DNA of 64,000 nt. It comes from Microbacterium esteraromaticum. Its GTDB lineage: Bacteria; Actinomycetota; Actinomycetes; Actinomycetales; Microbacteriaceae. Positions 30,030-39,622 of this stretch are shown here, one piece after another; the first letter of the stretch is position 1, and each line of letters starts with the position of its first letter. Position numbers and translations under genes: made by a program. The notes beneath the pieces are model-generated. The model saw nothing but the letters and a program-made list of their open reading frames with translations, was not told the DNA's origin and did not search any database. The stretch covers positions 1,364,001 through 1,428,000 of the forward strand of contig NZ_CP118100.1 in the NCBI RefSeq assembly GCF_028747645.1, read 5' to 3'.

Positions 30030-31016
30030 GTGGGGATGCGTCGCCGTATCGACATTCCGCAGGCACGAGAGCTGGTGCTGTCTCGACATCAGGTGTTGGC
30101 CTCCGGCTATAGCGAGCGTCAGATGCGCTCGGACCTCGATTCCGGTCGACTGCTCCGTCTGCACCGTGGCAGCTACGTGTCTGCGCAGGTCTGGGACGAA
30201 CTGTGGTGGGAAGGGCGGCATCTGATCCGCGTGCTCGCGGTGCACGCGGCGAGCCCGGGGCCCGGCCCGGTGTTCACCCATACCTCGGCCGCGGCGCTGT
30301 GGGGTCTGCCGCTGTACCGCGTCGGGGCCGCACCCGTGCAGGTGCTGGTTGACGGGCGACGCCACAGTCGCGTGATCGCGAACGTCATCCGCCGCGACAT
30401 GAAGGTGGATCCCGCCGACATCGTCGAGATCGACGGCATCCGCGTCACATCGCCGACCCGCACCGCGATGGACATCGCGCGCACGTATTCGTTCCCGACG
30501 GCGGTCGCCTGCGCCGACGCCGCGTTGCGCCGTGCGGCGGTCGACGGATTCACCGTGGATGCTGAAGCCGACGCCGCATGGCGTGAGGACGCCGCTCGGC
30601 TCGCGGCCCCTGGACTGCGCGGCGTACGGCAGGCTCGTCGCGCGCTGGAGTTCGCCGACGGGCGCGCGGATCTGCCGGGCGAGAGCGTCAGCCGGGCTCA
30701 CCTGCACACGCTCGGGTTCCGTGGCTTTGACCTGCAGGTACCCGTCACCGGCTCGGAGGGTCAGCAGTACTGGCTCGACTTCGCCTTTCCGCATGCACGG
30801 TGCTTCGGCGAGTTCGACGGAGCGGCGAAGTACACCGAGCCTGCGCTCAGAGCAGCTCCGTCGGCACAGCAGGCGGTGCTTGACGAGAAGTACCGCGAAG
30901 ATGACGTGCGCGGCGTCACCGGGTGGCGGTTCGCCCGGTGGGGGCACGATCACATCCGCACCGCCGATGTTCTGGGGTCGCGTCTCGCGGCGTTCGGTGT
31001 CCGTCCGCCCGGGTGA
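30030..31016 (+). CDS. AbiEi-like helix-turn-helix protein with nuclease-like C-terminal domain
   Basis: A 328-residue protein of a type common in actinobacteria. The N-terminal 90 residues (ASGYSERQMRSDLDSGRLLR, LHRGSYV, then FTHTSAAALWGLPL) resemble AbiEi-type antitoxin domains. A middle region has VTSPTRTAMDIARTYSF. The C-terminal part contains YWLDFAFPHARCFGEFDGAA with a following Lys, the D...E.DG..K pattern of Vsr/DUF559-like endonucleases. It stands alone between two copies of an 84-bp palindromic repeat. GTG 30030 and ATG 30036 are alternative starts. No AbiEii-type toxin gene is adjacent. Role in defence or mobility is unproven. Confidence 0.75.
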   Translation: MGMRRRIDIPQARELVLSRHQVLASGYSERQMRSDLDSGRLLRLHRGSYVSAQVWDELWWEGRHLIRVLAVHAASPGPGPVFTHTSAAALWGLPLYRVGAAPVQVLVDGRRHSRVIANVIRRDMKVDPADIVEIDGIRVTSPTRTAMDIARTYSFPTAVACADAALRRAAVDGFTVDAEADAAWREDAARLAAPGLRGVRQARRALEFADGRADLPGESVSRAHLHTLGFRGFDLQVPVTGSEGQQYWLDFAFPHARCFGEFDGAAKYTEPALRAAPSAQQAVLDEKYREDDVRGVTGWRFARWGHDHIRTADVLGSRLAAFGVRPPG

Positions 31017-31068
31017 GGCCGGCCTCGCCGCGCCCCGCCGGGACGCGTTCGCCCCGCCGCGCCGGGTT

Positions 31069-31152
31069 CGCCGACACCCCCATCTGGCGTCGCCACCCCC
31101 ACTTGTGGGCGCCCATAGCTGGGGGTGTCGACGCGAAGTGGGGGTGTCGGCG
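31069..31152. repeat. 84-bp palindromic repeat, copy B
   Basis: Same length, same orientation and same 12-bp inverted ends as copy A at 29853-29936. It begins 53 bases after the nuclease-like gene stop and ends 73 bases before the FAH-family gene. The two copies thus bracket a single gene within 1.3 kb. Confidence 0.8.
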
Positions 31153-31225
31153 GTGGAACGCGGGAGCGGTGGCAAGTGAGGGGGCGGGGCGAGCCGCGTG
31201 CGAGGGTGGCGGATAGGCTGACGGA

Positions 31226-32002
31226 GTGAAGATCGCGCGCTTCAGCCACAACGACGGCATCCGCTACGGCATCCTTGACGATTCAGACCTGGTCGTGCTC
31301 GACGGCGACCCGATGTTCGCCGGCTACGAACCGACGGGCGAGCGCATCCCGCTCGCCGACGTCGCGCTGCTGGCGCCGGTGATCCCGCGATCGAAGATCG
31401 TCTGCGTCGGGCGCAACTACCACGACCACGCCGCCGAGTTCGGCAACGTCGCCCCCGAGGAGCCGTTGCTGTTTCTCAAGCCGAACACGGCGGTGATCGG
31501 TCCGGGCGACGCGATCGTGCGTCCCTCGCTCTCGGAGCGGGTGGAGTTCGAGGGCGAGCTGGTGGCCGTCATCGGACGCATCGCGAAGAACGTCGACGCG
31601 GCGGATGCCCTCGATTACGTGTTCGGTTACACCGTGGGCAACGACGTGACGGCGCGCGACCTGCAGCGCAAGGACGGCCAGTGGACCCGGGGCAAGGGGT
31701 TCGACACGTTCTGCCCGCTCGGGCCCGTGATCGAGACCGAGCTCGATGTGGCGTCGTCACGGCTCGAGACGCGGGTGAATGGTGAGGTGCGCCAGCAGGC
31801 GCCGCTGACCGACATGATCCACTCGGTCGCCGACATCATCGCCTATGCGTCGGCGGCATTCACGCTGCTGCCCGGTGACGCCATCATGACCGGCACACCG
31901 GCCGGTGTCGGCGAGCTGGTGGCGGGCGATGTCGTCGAGGTGGACATCAGCGGCCTGGGTGTCATGCGCAACACGGTGCGCGACGCGGCACCCCGATCGT
32001 GA
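31226..32002 (+). CDS. Fumarylacetoacetate hydrolase-family protein
   Basis: A 258-residue FAH-family enzyme, a group that cleaves C-C bonds in acylpyruvates or isomerises/decarboxylates related diacids using Mg2+ or Mn2+. Family features are [16 protein letters not shown] near residue 58, [14 protein letters not shown] near 81, [12 protein letters not shown] near 107 (metal-ligand glutamates), [20 protein letters not shown] near 140 and [15 protein letters not shown] [15 protein letters not shown] near the end. Substrate cannot be assigned from sequence; oxaloacetate decarboxylase or acylpyruvase activity is possible. Its stop overlaps the following MFS gene. Confidence 0.92.
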   Translation: MKIARFSHNDGIRYGILDDSDLVVLDGDPMFAGYEPTGERIPLADVALLAPVIPRSKIVCVGRNYHDHAAEFGNVAPEEPLLFLKPNTAVIGPGDAIVRPSLSERVEFEGELVAVIGRIAKNVDAADALDYVFGYTVGNDVTARDLQRKDGQWTRGKGFDTFCPLGPVIETELDVASSRLETRVNGEVRQQAPLTDMIHSVADIIAYASAAFTLLPGDAIMTGTPAGVGELVAGDVVEVDISGLGVMRNTVRDAAPRS

Positions 32003-33255
32003 GCTCGATCACCGCTGAGGCACTGCCGGGGCTGCAGCGCCGTACAGTTCTCATCCTCTCGCTTGGCCAGGTGCTCGGCGGCATCGCCTTCGGAGCGACC
32101 GTATCGCTCGGTGCGCTGCTGGCTGCCGATCTGTCGGGGGACGATGCGCTGTCGGGCCTGGCGACGGCATCCGTGACTCTGGGGGCGGCTGCGTTCGCGA
32201 TCCCGCTGGCTCGCTTCGCCGCGCGTCGGGGTCGCCGACTGTCGCTGACAGCCGGCAATCTGTTCGCCCTGATCGGCATCGGGGTGGTGATCCTCGCGGC
32301 GGCGCTTCGGGTGTTCCCGCTGCTGCTCGTGGGAATCATCATGATCGGCATGGGCAACGCCGGCAATCTGCAGTCCCGCTTCGCGGCGACCGACCTGGCG
32401 GCGCCCGAGCACCGCGGACGCGATCTGTCGATCGTGGTCTGGTCGACGACGATCGGCGGTGTGACGGGGCCACTGCTGCTGACCCCCGGTGAGGCGCTCG
32501 GGCAGATGGTGGGAATGCCTCCGCTCACCGGCGCATATCTGTTCTCGCTCGTGGCGCAGGCCGCGGCGCTCGTGCTGTACCTGGTCGCGTTGCGGCCCGA
32601 CCCGCTGCTGACGGCCCTGAACCTGGCGGCGATGCCCTCGAAGGCCGCCGCGCTCGGCTCTGACATTGATCGTCCGGTCACGGCGCGCTACGCGATCTTC
32701 GCCGTGTCGGGATCGCACGCGGTGATGGCGTCGGTGATGGCGATGACGCCGATCCACCTCTCGCACATGGCGCACCGTGCCAGTGGGGATGCCACGACGA
32801 GCACCGATGTCACATTGCTTGTCGGCGTGACGATCGCGTTGCACGTGGCCGGCATGTACGGCCTGTCGCCGGTCTTCGGCATCCTCGCCGACCGGTGGGG
32901 GCGTGTGCGGGTGGTGTTGCTCGGCCAAGGGATGTTCGTGGTCTCGTTGCTGTTCGCGATCTTCGCGGGCGAGCATGCCGCCGGTGTGATCGTTGCCCTG
33001 ATCCTGCTCGGGCTCGGATGGAGCGCGGCGACGGTGGCCGGTGCGGCCTTGCTGACCGAGTCATCGACCGTGCAGATGCGTCCGCGGCGTCAGGGGCTCA
33101 GCGACTCGCTGATGAGTCTTACCGCCGCGGCCGGTGCCGCGGGTGCGGGTCTCGTGCTGACGCAGTTCGGGTATGGCGGGCTCGGCGTGGTGGCGCTGGT
33201 GATCGTCATCGCGATCATCGTGCTCTCGCCGCTCGGGCGGATCCGCGAGGCGTGA
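31999..33255 (+). CDS. MFS transporter
   Basis: A 418-residue, about 12-helix major facilitator protein starting at GTG 31999, which overlaps the stop of the FAH gene by four bases. Features include [19 protein letters not shown] after helix 2 (motif A position) and the second-half counterpart [16 protein letters not shown] near residue 292. The coupling with a FAH-family hydrolase could mean uptake of an organic acid, but substrate is unknown. The methyltransferase follows after 10 bases. Confidence 0.88.
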   Translation: MSSITAEALPGLQRRTVLILSLGQVLGGIAFGATVSLGALLAADLSGDDALSGLATASVTLGAAAFAIPLARFAARRGRRLSLTAGNLFALIGIGVVILAAALRVFPLLLVGIIMIGMGNAGNLQSRFAATDLAAPEHRGRDLSIVVWSTTIGGVTGPLLLTPGEALGQMVGMPPLTGAYLFSLVAQAAALVLYLVALRPDPLLTALNLAAMPSKAAALGSDIDRPVTARYAIFAVSGSHAVMASVMAMTPIHLSHMAHRASGDATTSTDVTLLVGVTIALHVAGMYGLSPVFGILADRWGRVRVVLLGQGMFVVSLLFAIFAGEHAAGVIVALILLGLGWSAATVAGAALLTESSTVQMRPRRQGLSDSLMSLTAAAGAAGAGLVLTQFGYGGLGVVALVIVIAIIVLSPLGRIREA

Positions 33256-33265
33256 TGGCGCGCCG

Positions 33266-34036
33266 GTGAGCTGGGCCGGAACCGGCGACGCGTACGCCGC
33301 CTCGTACGCGCAGCTCTGCGCGGGCACGGGAGAGGTGCTGCGTGCGCACCTCGGTGTGCCCGGCGGGCGGTCGCTGCTCGACGTCGGCGCCGGTGACGGT
33401 ACGCTCGCGGCGGCCTGGTCGGATGCCGGATGGCGGGTCACCGCGGCGGAGCCGGAGGCGAGCATGCGCCGGGTGGCCACGCGGCAGCATCCGACCCTGA
33501 CGATCACGGCGGACGCCCTGCCCGCGCTGTCGTTCGACGACGGCGCGTTCGACGTCGTCGTCGCGAACTTCGTGCTGAACCATGTGTCTGATCCGTCTGC
33601 TGCGGCGTCTGAGCTGCGCCGTGTGGCTGCGGGAGCCGTGGCTGCGTCGATCTGGTCGGCGTCGCCGGCATCGCTGTGGGGCGAGGTGACCGCGCGGGCC
33701 GGGGTGACGCCACTGGCGGGTGCGCGGCTGCCTGCCGACAAGGACTTCGAGCGGACGGCATCCGGTTTCGAGCGCATGCTGCGCGGCGCGGGCTGGCAGC
33801 CCGTCGTCACCGAGTACATCTGGACGTGGCGTCCCACGCCCGAGATGCTGTGGCGATCGGTCGTCGGGGGAGTGGCCGGGGCCGGCGCGCTCTATGCGAC
33901 GCTGTCGGATGCCGATCGTCGGCGCTTTCGCCAGGCGTTCGACGCGGTCATCGACGAGCGCCGCGACGGTGAGGTGATCCCGCACGTGCAGACCGCGGCC
34001 GTTGCGGTGGATCATCGGGGCGGGCAGGCCCGGTGA
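33266..34036 (+). CDS. Class I SAM-dependent methyltransferase
   Basis: A 256-residue protein with the SAM-binding motif I LLDVGAGDGTLAAAWSDAG near residue 36, an acidic strand-2 end (TAAEPEASM) and the DVVVANFVLNHVSDP motif near 97, as in UbiE/type-11 methyltransferases. The substrate is unknown. GTG 33266 is the best start. It lies between an MFS transporter and gltX, 10 bases after the former, and may be in one transcript with the FAH and MFS genes. The short 32-base gap to gltX contains that gene's likely promoter. Confidence 0.88.
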   Translation: MSWAGTGDAYAASYAQLCAGTGEVLRAHLGVPGGRSLLDVGAGDGTLAAAWSDAGWRVTAAEPEASMRRVATRQHPTLTITADALPALSFDDGAFDVVVANFVLNHVSDPSAAASELRRVAAGAVAASIWSASPASLWGEVTARAGVTPLAGARLPADKDFERTASGFERMLRGAGWQPVVTEYIWTWRPTPEMLWRSVVGGVAGAGALYATLSDADRRRFRQAFDAVIDERRDGEVIPHVQTAAVAVDHRGGQAR

Positions 34037-34068
34037 GAGGCATCGGGCACGGATAGAATCGAGGGGAT

Positions 34069-35577
34069 ATGGCTACTGTGCATCCCCTCACCACCACCGC
34101 GACCGGTTCCGACGTTCGCGTGCGCTTCTGTCCTTCGCCGACCGGCCTGCCGCATGTCGGCATGGTGCGCACGGCGCTGTACAACTGGGCATACGCGCGC
34201 CACAACGGCGGCAAGCTGATCTTCCGCATCGAAGACACAGACGCGGCCCGTGACAGCGAGGAGAGCTTCCGCCAGCTGGTCGACGCGCTCACCTGGATGA
34301 AGATCGACTGGGATGAGGGTGTCGAGGTCGGCGGGCCGCACGCCCCGTATCGGCAGTCGCAGCGCCACGACATCTACCGTGAGGTCATCGACAAGCTGCT
34401 GGCGACGGGCGCGCTGTACGAGAGCTACTCGACGGCCGAAGAGATCGACGCACGCAACGAGGCGGCGGGCCGCGCCAAGCAGCTCGGCTACGACAACTTC
34501 GACCGCGATCTCACGGACGAGCAGCGCGCGGCGTTCCGCGCCGAGGGCCGTCAGCCGGCCCTGCGCCTGCGCGTGCCCGATGAGGACCTGACCTACGACG
34601 ACCTGATCCGCGGCGAGGTGACCTTCCCGGCCGGCTCTTTCCCCGACTTCGTCGTCGTGCGCCCCAACGGTGTGCCGCTGTACACGTTCGTGAACCCGGT
34701 CGACGACGCCCTGATGGGCATCACGCACGTGCTGCGCGGTGAAGACCTGATGCCGTCGACGGCTCGTCAGCTGGCGCTGTACGACGCGCTGATCCAGGCC
34801 GGCGTCACCACTTTCGTGCCGCGCTTCGCGCACATGCCGCTGGTGCTCGGTGAGACCGGCAACAAGAAGCTCTCCAAGCGTGACCCGCAGGCCGATCTGT
34901 TCCTGCACCGTGAGCGTGGGTTCATCCACGAGGGCCTGCTGAACTACCTGGCGCTGCTGGGCTGGTCGATCGCGCCCGACCGCGACGTGTTCTCGCTGAG
35001 CGAGTTCATCGAGGCGTTCGACATCGTCGACGTCAACCCGAACCCGGCACGCTTCGACCAGAAGAAGGCCGAGTCGATCAACGGCGACCACATCCGCATG
35101 CTCGAGGGCAAGGACTTCGCCGAGCGGATGCTGCCGTACCTGGCCGACGCCGGTGTGTTCGGTGGTGCCGAGCCGACGCACGAGCAGATCGTGCTGGCAT
35201 TCCGCGCGGCGCCGCTGGTTCAGGAGCGCATGCAGCTGCTGGGTGACGCGCCGGGCATGCTCGGCTTCCTGTTCACCGACGAGGTGACGTATGAGCCCGA
35301 CGCCATGAAGGGGCTTCCGGCGAACGCCGCCGAGGTGCTGACCGCGTGCGTCGCGGCTCTCGAGCCGGTCGACGAGTTCACTGCGGATGCTGTGCAGCCG
35401 GCGCTCTCGGAGGCACTGATCGACGGGCTCGGGCTGAAGCCGCGCGTGGCGTACGGTCCGCCGCGGGTTGCGCTGAGCGGTCGTCGGGTGTCGCCGCCGT
35501 TGTTCGAGTCGATGGAGCTGCTGGGCAAGGACGAGACGCTGCGTCGACTGCGCGCTCTCGCCGATCACCTGGCGTGA
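34069..35577 (+). CDS. gltX: Glutamyl-tRNA synthetase
   Basis: A 502-residue class I synthetase charging tRNA-Glu. The HIGH-type signature is [20 protein letters not shown] near residue 20 (HVGM in place of HIGH, common here), and the KMSKS counterpart is [15 protein letters not shown] near 263. TAGAAT, 10 bases before the start, and GAGGGGAT make a close promoter/ribosome-site arrangement. The last 4 bases overlap the GTG of the ThrE-like gene. tRNA-Gln and tRNA-Glu genes also lie in this window. The enzyme may be non-discriminating if glutaminyl-tRNA is made by GatCAB, as in most actinobacteria (known for the group, not shown here). Confidence 0.97.
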   Translation: MATVHPLTTTATGSDVRVRFCPSPTGLPHVGMVRTALYNWAYARHNGGKLIFRIEDTDAARDSEESFRQLVDALTWMKIDWDEGVEVGGPHAPYRQSQRHDIYREVIDKLLATGALYESYSTAEEIDARNEAAGRAKQLGYDNFDRDLTDEQRAAFRAEGRQPALRLRVPDEDLTYDDLIRGEVTFPAGSFPDFVVVRPNGVPLYTFVNPVDDALMGITHVLRGEDLMPSTARQLALYDALIQAGVTTFVPRFAHMPLVLGETGNKKLSKRDPQADLFLHRERGFIHEGLLNYLALLGWSIAPDRDVFSLSEFIEAFDIVDVNPNPARFDQKKAESINGDHIRMLEGKDFAERMLPYLADAGVFGGAEPTHEQIVLAFRAAPLVQERMQLLGDAPGMLGFLFTDEVTYEPDAMKGLPANAAEVLTACVAALEPVDEFTADAVQPALSEALIDGLGLKPRVAYGPPRVALSGRRVSPPLFESMELLGKDETLRRLRALADHLA

Positions 35578-36887
35578 CGCGGGATACGGCACAGCTTATG
35601 ATTCCCACGGCCGAGGCGGATGTCATCCTCGGTGAGCTGGGGGTTCTGCTTCTGGAGTGCGGTACGTCCGTCACGGATGTGCGCGGCACCTTGGAACAGG
35701 TGAGCCGTATTGCAGCGCCCGGGGTGTCGGTGGAGTTCGCCATCTTGCCGGAAATGGTGATGGTGAGCCGGCCGGGTTCTTCTGCGGCGACCACGACCGT
35801 GATCGGCAAGGGTGAGGCCCTGACGTTCCGTCAGTCGGCGCGGGCGAGCCGCCTGGTGCGCGACCTCGAGTCGGGTGCCGTCGCGTTGGAGGATGCCCCG
35901 CAGCGCATCGCTGCCATCCGGGCGACGCCCCGGCATCTGCCTGGCGTTCAGAGCGTGCTGGGCTGTGGGCTGTTGTCCTTGGGCCTGGCGGTGCTGTTCC
36001 GCTGCCCGTGGTGGGCCGCGGTGCTGGCGATGCTCGTGGGTACCATCGTGGGCGGCCTGATGCTGGTGATGATGCGCGTGCGTGCGGCCGCCGCCGTGGC
36101 CCCGTTCGTGTCGGCGTTCGTGTCAACGGTGCTCGTCGGGTGGGCCGCGGGGTTGCTGGATCTCGGACCGGTACCGCTGTTCGCGGTGTGCGCGCCGATC
36201 GCGATTCTCGTGCCGGGCGCACTGATCACGAACGCCCTGCTGGAGCTGACCTCGACCGACATCGTGACCGGGGCGTCGCGCCTGATGTACGGGCTCATCA
36301 TGCTCGCCTTCATGGCGGCCGGTGTCTACTCGGGTGCCGCGCTGACGGGGCTGAGTGTCGATTCGGCGTCGGCTGCGCTGGTCGGCGAGGCTGTGCAGCT
36401 TTCGGGTGATGGTGGGGGATGGACGGCGTTGCCGCCGCTGTGGATGTCGTGGTTCGCCGTCGTGGTGTTGGCGATCGGCATCGGCCTGGCCTTCGGGTCG
36501 GGCGTGCGACTGACGGTGGTGTGCATCGTGGTGATGACCGGCACGTATGCGGTGCTCGCGGCGTTCAGCGCACAGGTGGGCAACGTGGTGGCGATGGGTA
36601 TCGCTGCGGCGATCTTGTTCGTCGCGGCGCGTGTGCTGGAGCGTGTGACGCTGGCGATTCCGGCCACCGTGTCGTTCCAGCCGGCGTTCCTGCTGCTGGT
36701 GCCCGGAACGATCGGGTTGGTCTCGCTGGCGAGCTTCGACGCGCAGGCGCTGGCGTCGGCACCGATGATGTTCTTGAGCCTGTGCATCGGCACGAAGGTC
36801 GGCGCTCTGCTGGCCGACCTGGCACGGATCACGCGTTCGACGGTGTTCCGATACTGGGTGCGCCCCGCCCGCATGGGGGAGCTGTGA
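35574..36887 (+). CDS. ThrE-like threonine/serine exporter
   Basis: A 437-residue protein of the ThrE family. A cytoplasmic N-terminal part of about 125 residues (including [18 protein letters not shown]) precedes roughly ten hydrophobic helices. The first membrane block ends after [14 protein letters not shown] sequence near the C-terminus. ThrE of Corynebacterium exports threonine and serine using the proton gradient. GTG 35574 overlaps the gltX stop by four bases; the frame extends upstream antisense-free but only across gltX. The stop overlaps an ATG for a 25-codon Cys-rich open frame. Confidence 0.88.
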   Translation: MTRDTAQLMIPTAEADVILGELGVLLLECGTSVTDVRGTLEQVSRIAAPGVSVEFAILPEMVMVSRPGSSAATTTVIGKGEALTFRQSARASRLVRDLESGAVALEDAPQRIAAIRATPRHLPGVQSVLGCGLLSLGLAVLFRCPWWAAVLAMLVGTIVGGLMLVMMRVRAAAAVAPFVSAFVSTVLVGWAAGLLDLGPVPLFAVCAPIAILVPGALITNALLELTSTDIVTGASRLMYGLIMLAFMAAGVYSGAALTGLSVDSASAALVGEAVQLSGDGGGWTALPPLWMSWFAVVVLAIGIGLAFGSGVRLTVVCIVVMTGTYAVLAAFSAQVGNVVAMGIAAAILFVAARVLERVTLAIPATVSFQPAFLLLVPGTIGLVSLASFDAQALASAPMMFLSLCIGTKVGALLADLARITRSTVFRYWVRPARMGEL

Positions 36888-36964
36888 TGGCCTGTGGTTG
36901 CCGCACATGCGCGACGCGCCCGGGCTGTGCGCACCGATTCGCCATCCGGGCACAGCTCGGGTAA
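36887..36964 (+). CDS. Possible 25-residue Cys-rich peptide coupled to the ThrE-like gene
   Basis: ATG at 36887 overlaps the ThrE-like stop (TGATG), the classic coupling arrangement. The frame encodes 25 residues beginning [14 protein letters not shown], with four cysteines in the first 14, then a basic tail, and stops at TAA. The spacing CxCxxC...C could bind a metal. Against it, a terminator-like hairpin at 36919-36961 lies inside the frame and could explain the base composition. Family unknown. Confidence 0.35.
   Translation: MACGCRTCATRPGCAHRFAIRAQLG
36919..36961 (+). terminator. Probable terminator after the gltX/ThrE-like pair
   Basis: Arms CCCGGGCTGTGC and GCACAGCTCGGG form 12 pairs including one G-U, around a 19-base loop, 32 bases after the ThrE-like stop. 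The right arm is followed by TAAGCTTGT. It separates these genes from tRNA-Gln. Confidence 0.55.
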
Positions 36965-36999
36965 GCTTGTATCTCGGTGCGGGGCTCAGGTTCCGCCCT

Positions 37000-37074
37000 T
37001 GGGGTATGGTGTAATTGGCAACACGGCTGATTCTGGTTCAGTTGTTCTTGGTTCGAGTCCAGGTACCCCAGCCA
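37000..37074 (+). tRNA. tRNA-Gln (CTG anticodon)
   Basis: The acceptor arms TGGGGTA and TACCCCA pair fully, with G discriminator at 37071 and an encoded CCA at 37072-37074. The D-arm is GTG/CAC, the anticodon stem GCTGA/TCAGT encloses loop TTCTGGT giving anticodon CTG, and the T-arm contains GGTTCGAGTCC. It reads CAG codons. A hairpin terminator follows. Confidence 0.96.
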
Positions 37075-37080
37075 ACAGAT

Positions 37081-37119
37081 AGGCCCGGAATTCCGCAGCA
37101 AAGCGGAAGATCCGGGCCT
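37081..37119 (+). terminator. Terminator after tRNA-Gln
   Basis: Outer 9-bp arms AGGCCCGGA/TCCGGGCCT and inner TTCCGC/GCGGAA form a long hairpin starting 7 bases after the tRNA, followed by CTGTCGTTTCTCC. Confidence 0.75.
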
Positions 37120-37200
37120 CTGTCGTTTCTCCCGAGGCGTAGATCATCTCGAGGCGTGGTCAGCGCCGGCGCCCCGGCGCTCGCAGATAGAGTCTCCAGC

Positions 37201-37692
37201 ATGGAAAGCGATGGTTCGACTCCCGCTGAAGGCCTTGGCGCCGCGTCGGCAACGCAAGAAGCCAACGCCCGTGACCTGCCGCGGCCGAAGCGCTACTGGG
37301 TGATGCTGGGGCTCTTCCTGTCTGTCTTCGCGCTACTTCCGTACATGACCGGCCTGCCCGTTGTGGTGCAGTTTGTCGCACCCGTGCTTCTGGTGCTGCT
37401 CATCGTGCTCGTCGCGGCGTGGAAGCAGCCGACCGCGGTTCGACAGATCAAGCCATCCGGGCGCATGGTGCTGCAGATCGCCGGGTTCGCGGCCCTCGTC
37501 GGAGTCGTGGCGGGGGTCAGCCGTGGCGCCTATGCAGCGCAGGGCTGGTGGTGGGCACCGCTGGCCGCCGCCGTAATCCTGTTCGGGGTCGTCGTCACGC
37601 TAGGCCCGCTGATGGATCGTTCCTGGGCACGCCAGGCGCGCACGGCGCCGGCGCGACTCGATCGAGACCGAGCCACAGAGATCCGCATCTAG
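37201..37692 (+). CDS. Small membrane protein, unknown function
   Basis: A 163-residue protein starting at ATG 37201; the frame is open upstream through the tRNA, which rules out longer starts. A polar N-terminus of about 30 residues is followed by four hydrophobic stretches (YWVMLGLFLSVFALLPYM, VVVQFVAPVLLVLLIVLVAA, MVLQIAGFAALVGVVAGVSR and WAPLAAAVILFGVVVTLGPL) and a basic tail (RSWARQARTAPARLDRDR). No recognisable motif. It is convergent with the metal-chelate binding protein gene. Confidence 0.75.
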   Translation: MESDGSTPAEGLGAASATQEANARDLPRPKRYWVMLGLFLSVFALLPYMTGLPVVVQFVAPVLLVLLIVLVAAWKQPTAVRQIKPSGRMVLQIAGFAALVGVVAGVSRGAYAAQGWWWAPLAAAVILFGVVVTLGPLMDRSWARQARTAPARLDRDRATEIRI

Positions 37693-37752
37693 CCGACCTG
37701 CCACCGCGCGGGCGCCCCGACGCCACAGGCACCGGGCCGCCCGCACGACGTG

Positions 37753-38796
37753 TCAGAACGCGTCAGGGTAGAGCTGGTGGGCGATCGTCTCGACGGCGTC
37801 GATGTTGCCGATCGTGCCCGGGTAGAAGTCGCTCTGCGGCACCGCGATCAGCAGGTCGTTCTGCACGGCAGTGACGTCGGGGAACGTCGCACGCAGGTAC
37901 TCGACGACACGCTCATGCTGTGCGTCGCTGGTAACGCCGAACACGATGGCGTCGGGGTTGCGGCTGACGATCTCTTCAGGGGTGATCTCGGCCGAGAAGA
38001 AGTCGGCGAACTCGGGGGCATCGGGGCTGAAGACGTTGTCTCCGCCGGCGGTGCGGATGATGTCGTACTCGATGCCGGCTCCGATCGCACCGAGCATGTT
38101 CCCCTCCGACCAGATCTCGGCGACCGTCAACGGCTCCTGATCGCGCACAGCCTCGGTGACAGCATCCAGGCGCGCCTGTGCGTCGGCGGCGAGGTCGGCG
38201 GCGAGATCCTCGGCGCGCAGAATCTTGCCCAGGTTCTCGATGTCGGTGAGCAGATCGGTGACCTCGGCGCTCGACCGGCGTTCGGCGCAGCCGCCGGTCG
38301 CCACGTAGGCCTGCGCGCCGTTGTCGGCGAGCTGTTCGATGCTCGCGAAGCCCTGCTCGGCGGTGAATTCGTACTCGGTGGGTGAGACCACCAGATCGGG
38401 TGCGACCGACAGCAGATCCTCACGCGCGGGCGGGGCGTCGGTGCTGAGCACCGGAACGTCGGCGGCCAGCGAAGCGACATCCGCGGGCAGTTCTGACGTC
38501 GCCACTTGCGCTTGCCCTGCCAGCTGATCCTGCGCACCGAGGCGCAGCAGCAGATCGGTCTGCGACGGCATCAGGCCGACGACCGCTTGGGGTGCGTGCG
38601 CGAACGTGAGCTCACGCCCGCAGTTGTCGATCGTGACCGCCTGCTCGTGCGATTCCGGTGCGTCGTCACCGGCAGGAGCGACGGCCGATCCGCAGGCGGT
38701 CAGCACGATCGGTGTCATCGCGAGCAGACCCAGCAGTGCCGTGCGGCGTCCGCCGCGGGAGCGAGCGCGCGGCGGGTGCGAGGGGGGAGTGTTCAT
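37753..38796 (-). CDS. Iron(III)/metal-chelate-binding lipoprotein of a FecCD-type ABC importer
   Basis: A 347-residue class III (FepB/BtuF-like) binding protein. A basic N-terminus leads to TALLGLLAMTPIVLTACGSA, a lipoprotein signal whose lipobox Cys is near residue 37. The mature part starts with VTIDNCGRELTFAHAPQAVV, typical of siderophore, heme or cobalamin binders, and has a long linking helix in the middle. AAAGGA precedes ATG 38796; the ATG 45 bases upstream lacks a ribosome site. It is third in a leftward operon with permease and ATPase. Ligand is unresolved. Confidence 0.9.
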   Translation of the reverse strand: MNTPPSHPPRARSRGGRRTALLGLLAMTPIVLTACGSAVAPAGDDAPESHEQAVTIDNCGRELTFAHAPQAVVGLMPSQTDLLLRLGAQDQLAGQAQVATSELPADVASLAADVPVLSTDAPPAREDLLSVAPDLVVSPTEYEFTAEQGFASIEQLADNGAQAYVATGGCAERRSSAEVTDLLTDIENLGKILRAEDLAADLAADAQARLDAVTEAVRDQEPLTVAEIWSEGNMLGAIGAGIEYDIIRTAGGDNVFSPDAPEFADFFSAEITPEEIVSRNPDAIVFGVTSDAQHERVVEYLRATFPDVTAVQNDLLIAVPQSDFYPGTIGNIDAVETIAHQLYPDAF

Positions 38797-38812
38797 CGGG
38801 TGGTTTCCTTTC

Positions 38813-39622
38813 TCAGGGATGCACTGTGCGTGTGGATGCACGGTGTTCAGGCGTGCGGGCGAGTGCGTCGAACAGCAGATGGCGTTGCGCTGTCGCCGGG
38901 TGGGTGATGGCCGTCGACTCGACCGCGAAGACGGTGCGGATCAGGTCGGGGGTGAGGATGCTGTCGGGGGATCCGAACGCGACGAGTTCTCCGGCCGCCA
39001 GTACGCCGACCGCGTCGCAGTGGGTCGCGGCGAGATTGAGATCGTGTAGCGCGACGAGAACGGTGCGTCCGCTGGCACGCACCAAGTCGAGCAGTTCCAG
39101 TTGGTGTGCGATGTCGAGGTGATTGGTCGGCTCGTCGAGCACCAGCACCGGGGTGTCTTGCGTCAGCGCACGCGCGAACAGCACGCGTTGACGCTCGCCG
39201 CCCGACAACGCCGAGAACGCACGGGATGCCAGATGCTGCGCGCCCACCCGCTCCAGTGCGTCGAGCGCGATCGCGACGTCTGCGGCGGAGTCGCGACCGA
39301 AGCCACTGCCGTGCGGGATCCGCCCGAGCAGCACGAGCTCGAGCACGGGGATCTCGAACTCCTCGCTGTGCTCCTGCATCATCACCGCGACGCGCTGTGC
39401 GACCTGCCGGCGCGTCAGGTCGTGCGCCGAGACGCCGTCGAACCGCACGTCTCCTGCTATCGGCGCATCGATTCCGGCGATCGCGCGCAGCAGGCTCGAC
39501 TTGCCGCTGCCGTTCGGGCCGAGCAGGCCCAGGACGGATCCGGATGCCACGTCGAACGAGACGCCGTGCACCACGGTGCGCGCTCCGCGCCGGGCTTGGA
39601 GCTTCTCGACCTGCACCCTCAT
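38813..39622 (-). CDS. FecE-type ATPase of the metal-chelate importer
   Basis: A 269-residue ABC ATPase. Walker A is GPNGSGKSSLLRA near residue 37, the signature SALSGGERQRVLFARAL near 137, Walker B VLVLDEPTNHLD near 160 and the switch His in ALHDLNLAA near 193. It is of the FepC/HmuV/BtuD type. Its ATG at 39622 overlaps the permease stop by four bases. An upstream in-frame start would lie inside the permease gene. The binding protein gene follows 16 bases later. Confidence 0.94.
   Translation of the reverse strand: MRVQVEKLQARRGARTVVHGVSFDVASGSVLGLLGPNGSGKSSLLRAIAGIDAPIAGDVRFDGVSAHDLTRRQVAQRVAVMMQEHSEEFEIPVLELVLLGRIPHGSGFGRDSAADVAIALDALERVGAQHLASRAFSALSGGERQRVLFARALTQDTPVLVLDEPTNHLDIAHQLELLDLVRASGRTVLVALHDLNLAATHCDAVGVLAAGELVAFGSPDSILTPDLIRTVFAVESTAITHPATAQRHLLFDALARTPEHRASTRTVHP

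Noticed and set aside
30030..31016. Complete AbiE toxin-antitoxin system
   Set aside because: Only an AbiEi-like domain is present; no AbiEii nucleotidyltransferase toxin gene is adjacent.
27576..31175. A 1,199-codon open frame on the minus strand across leuB, ilvE and the nuclease-like gene
   Set aside because: It is antisense to three well-supported genes and has low-complexity Arg/Gly/Val/Asp composition. Long antisense frames are normal in GC-rich coding DNA.
34012..35592. A 526-codon minus-strand frame opposite gltX
   Set aside because: Shadow frame with no family features.
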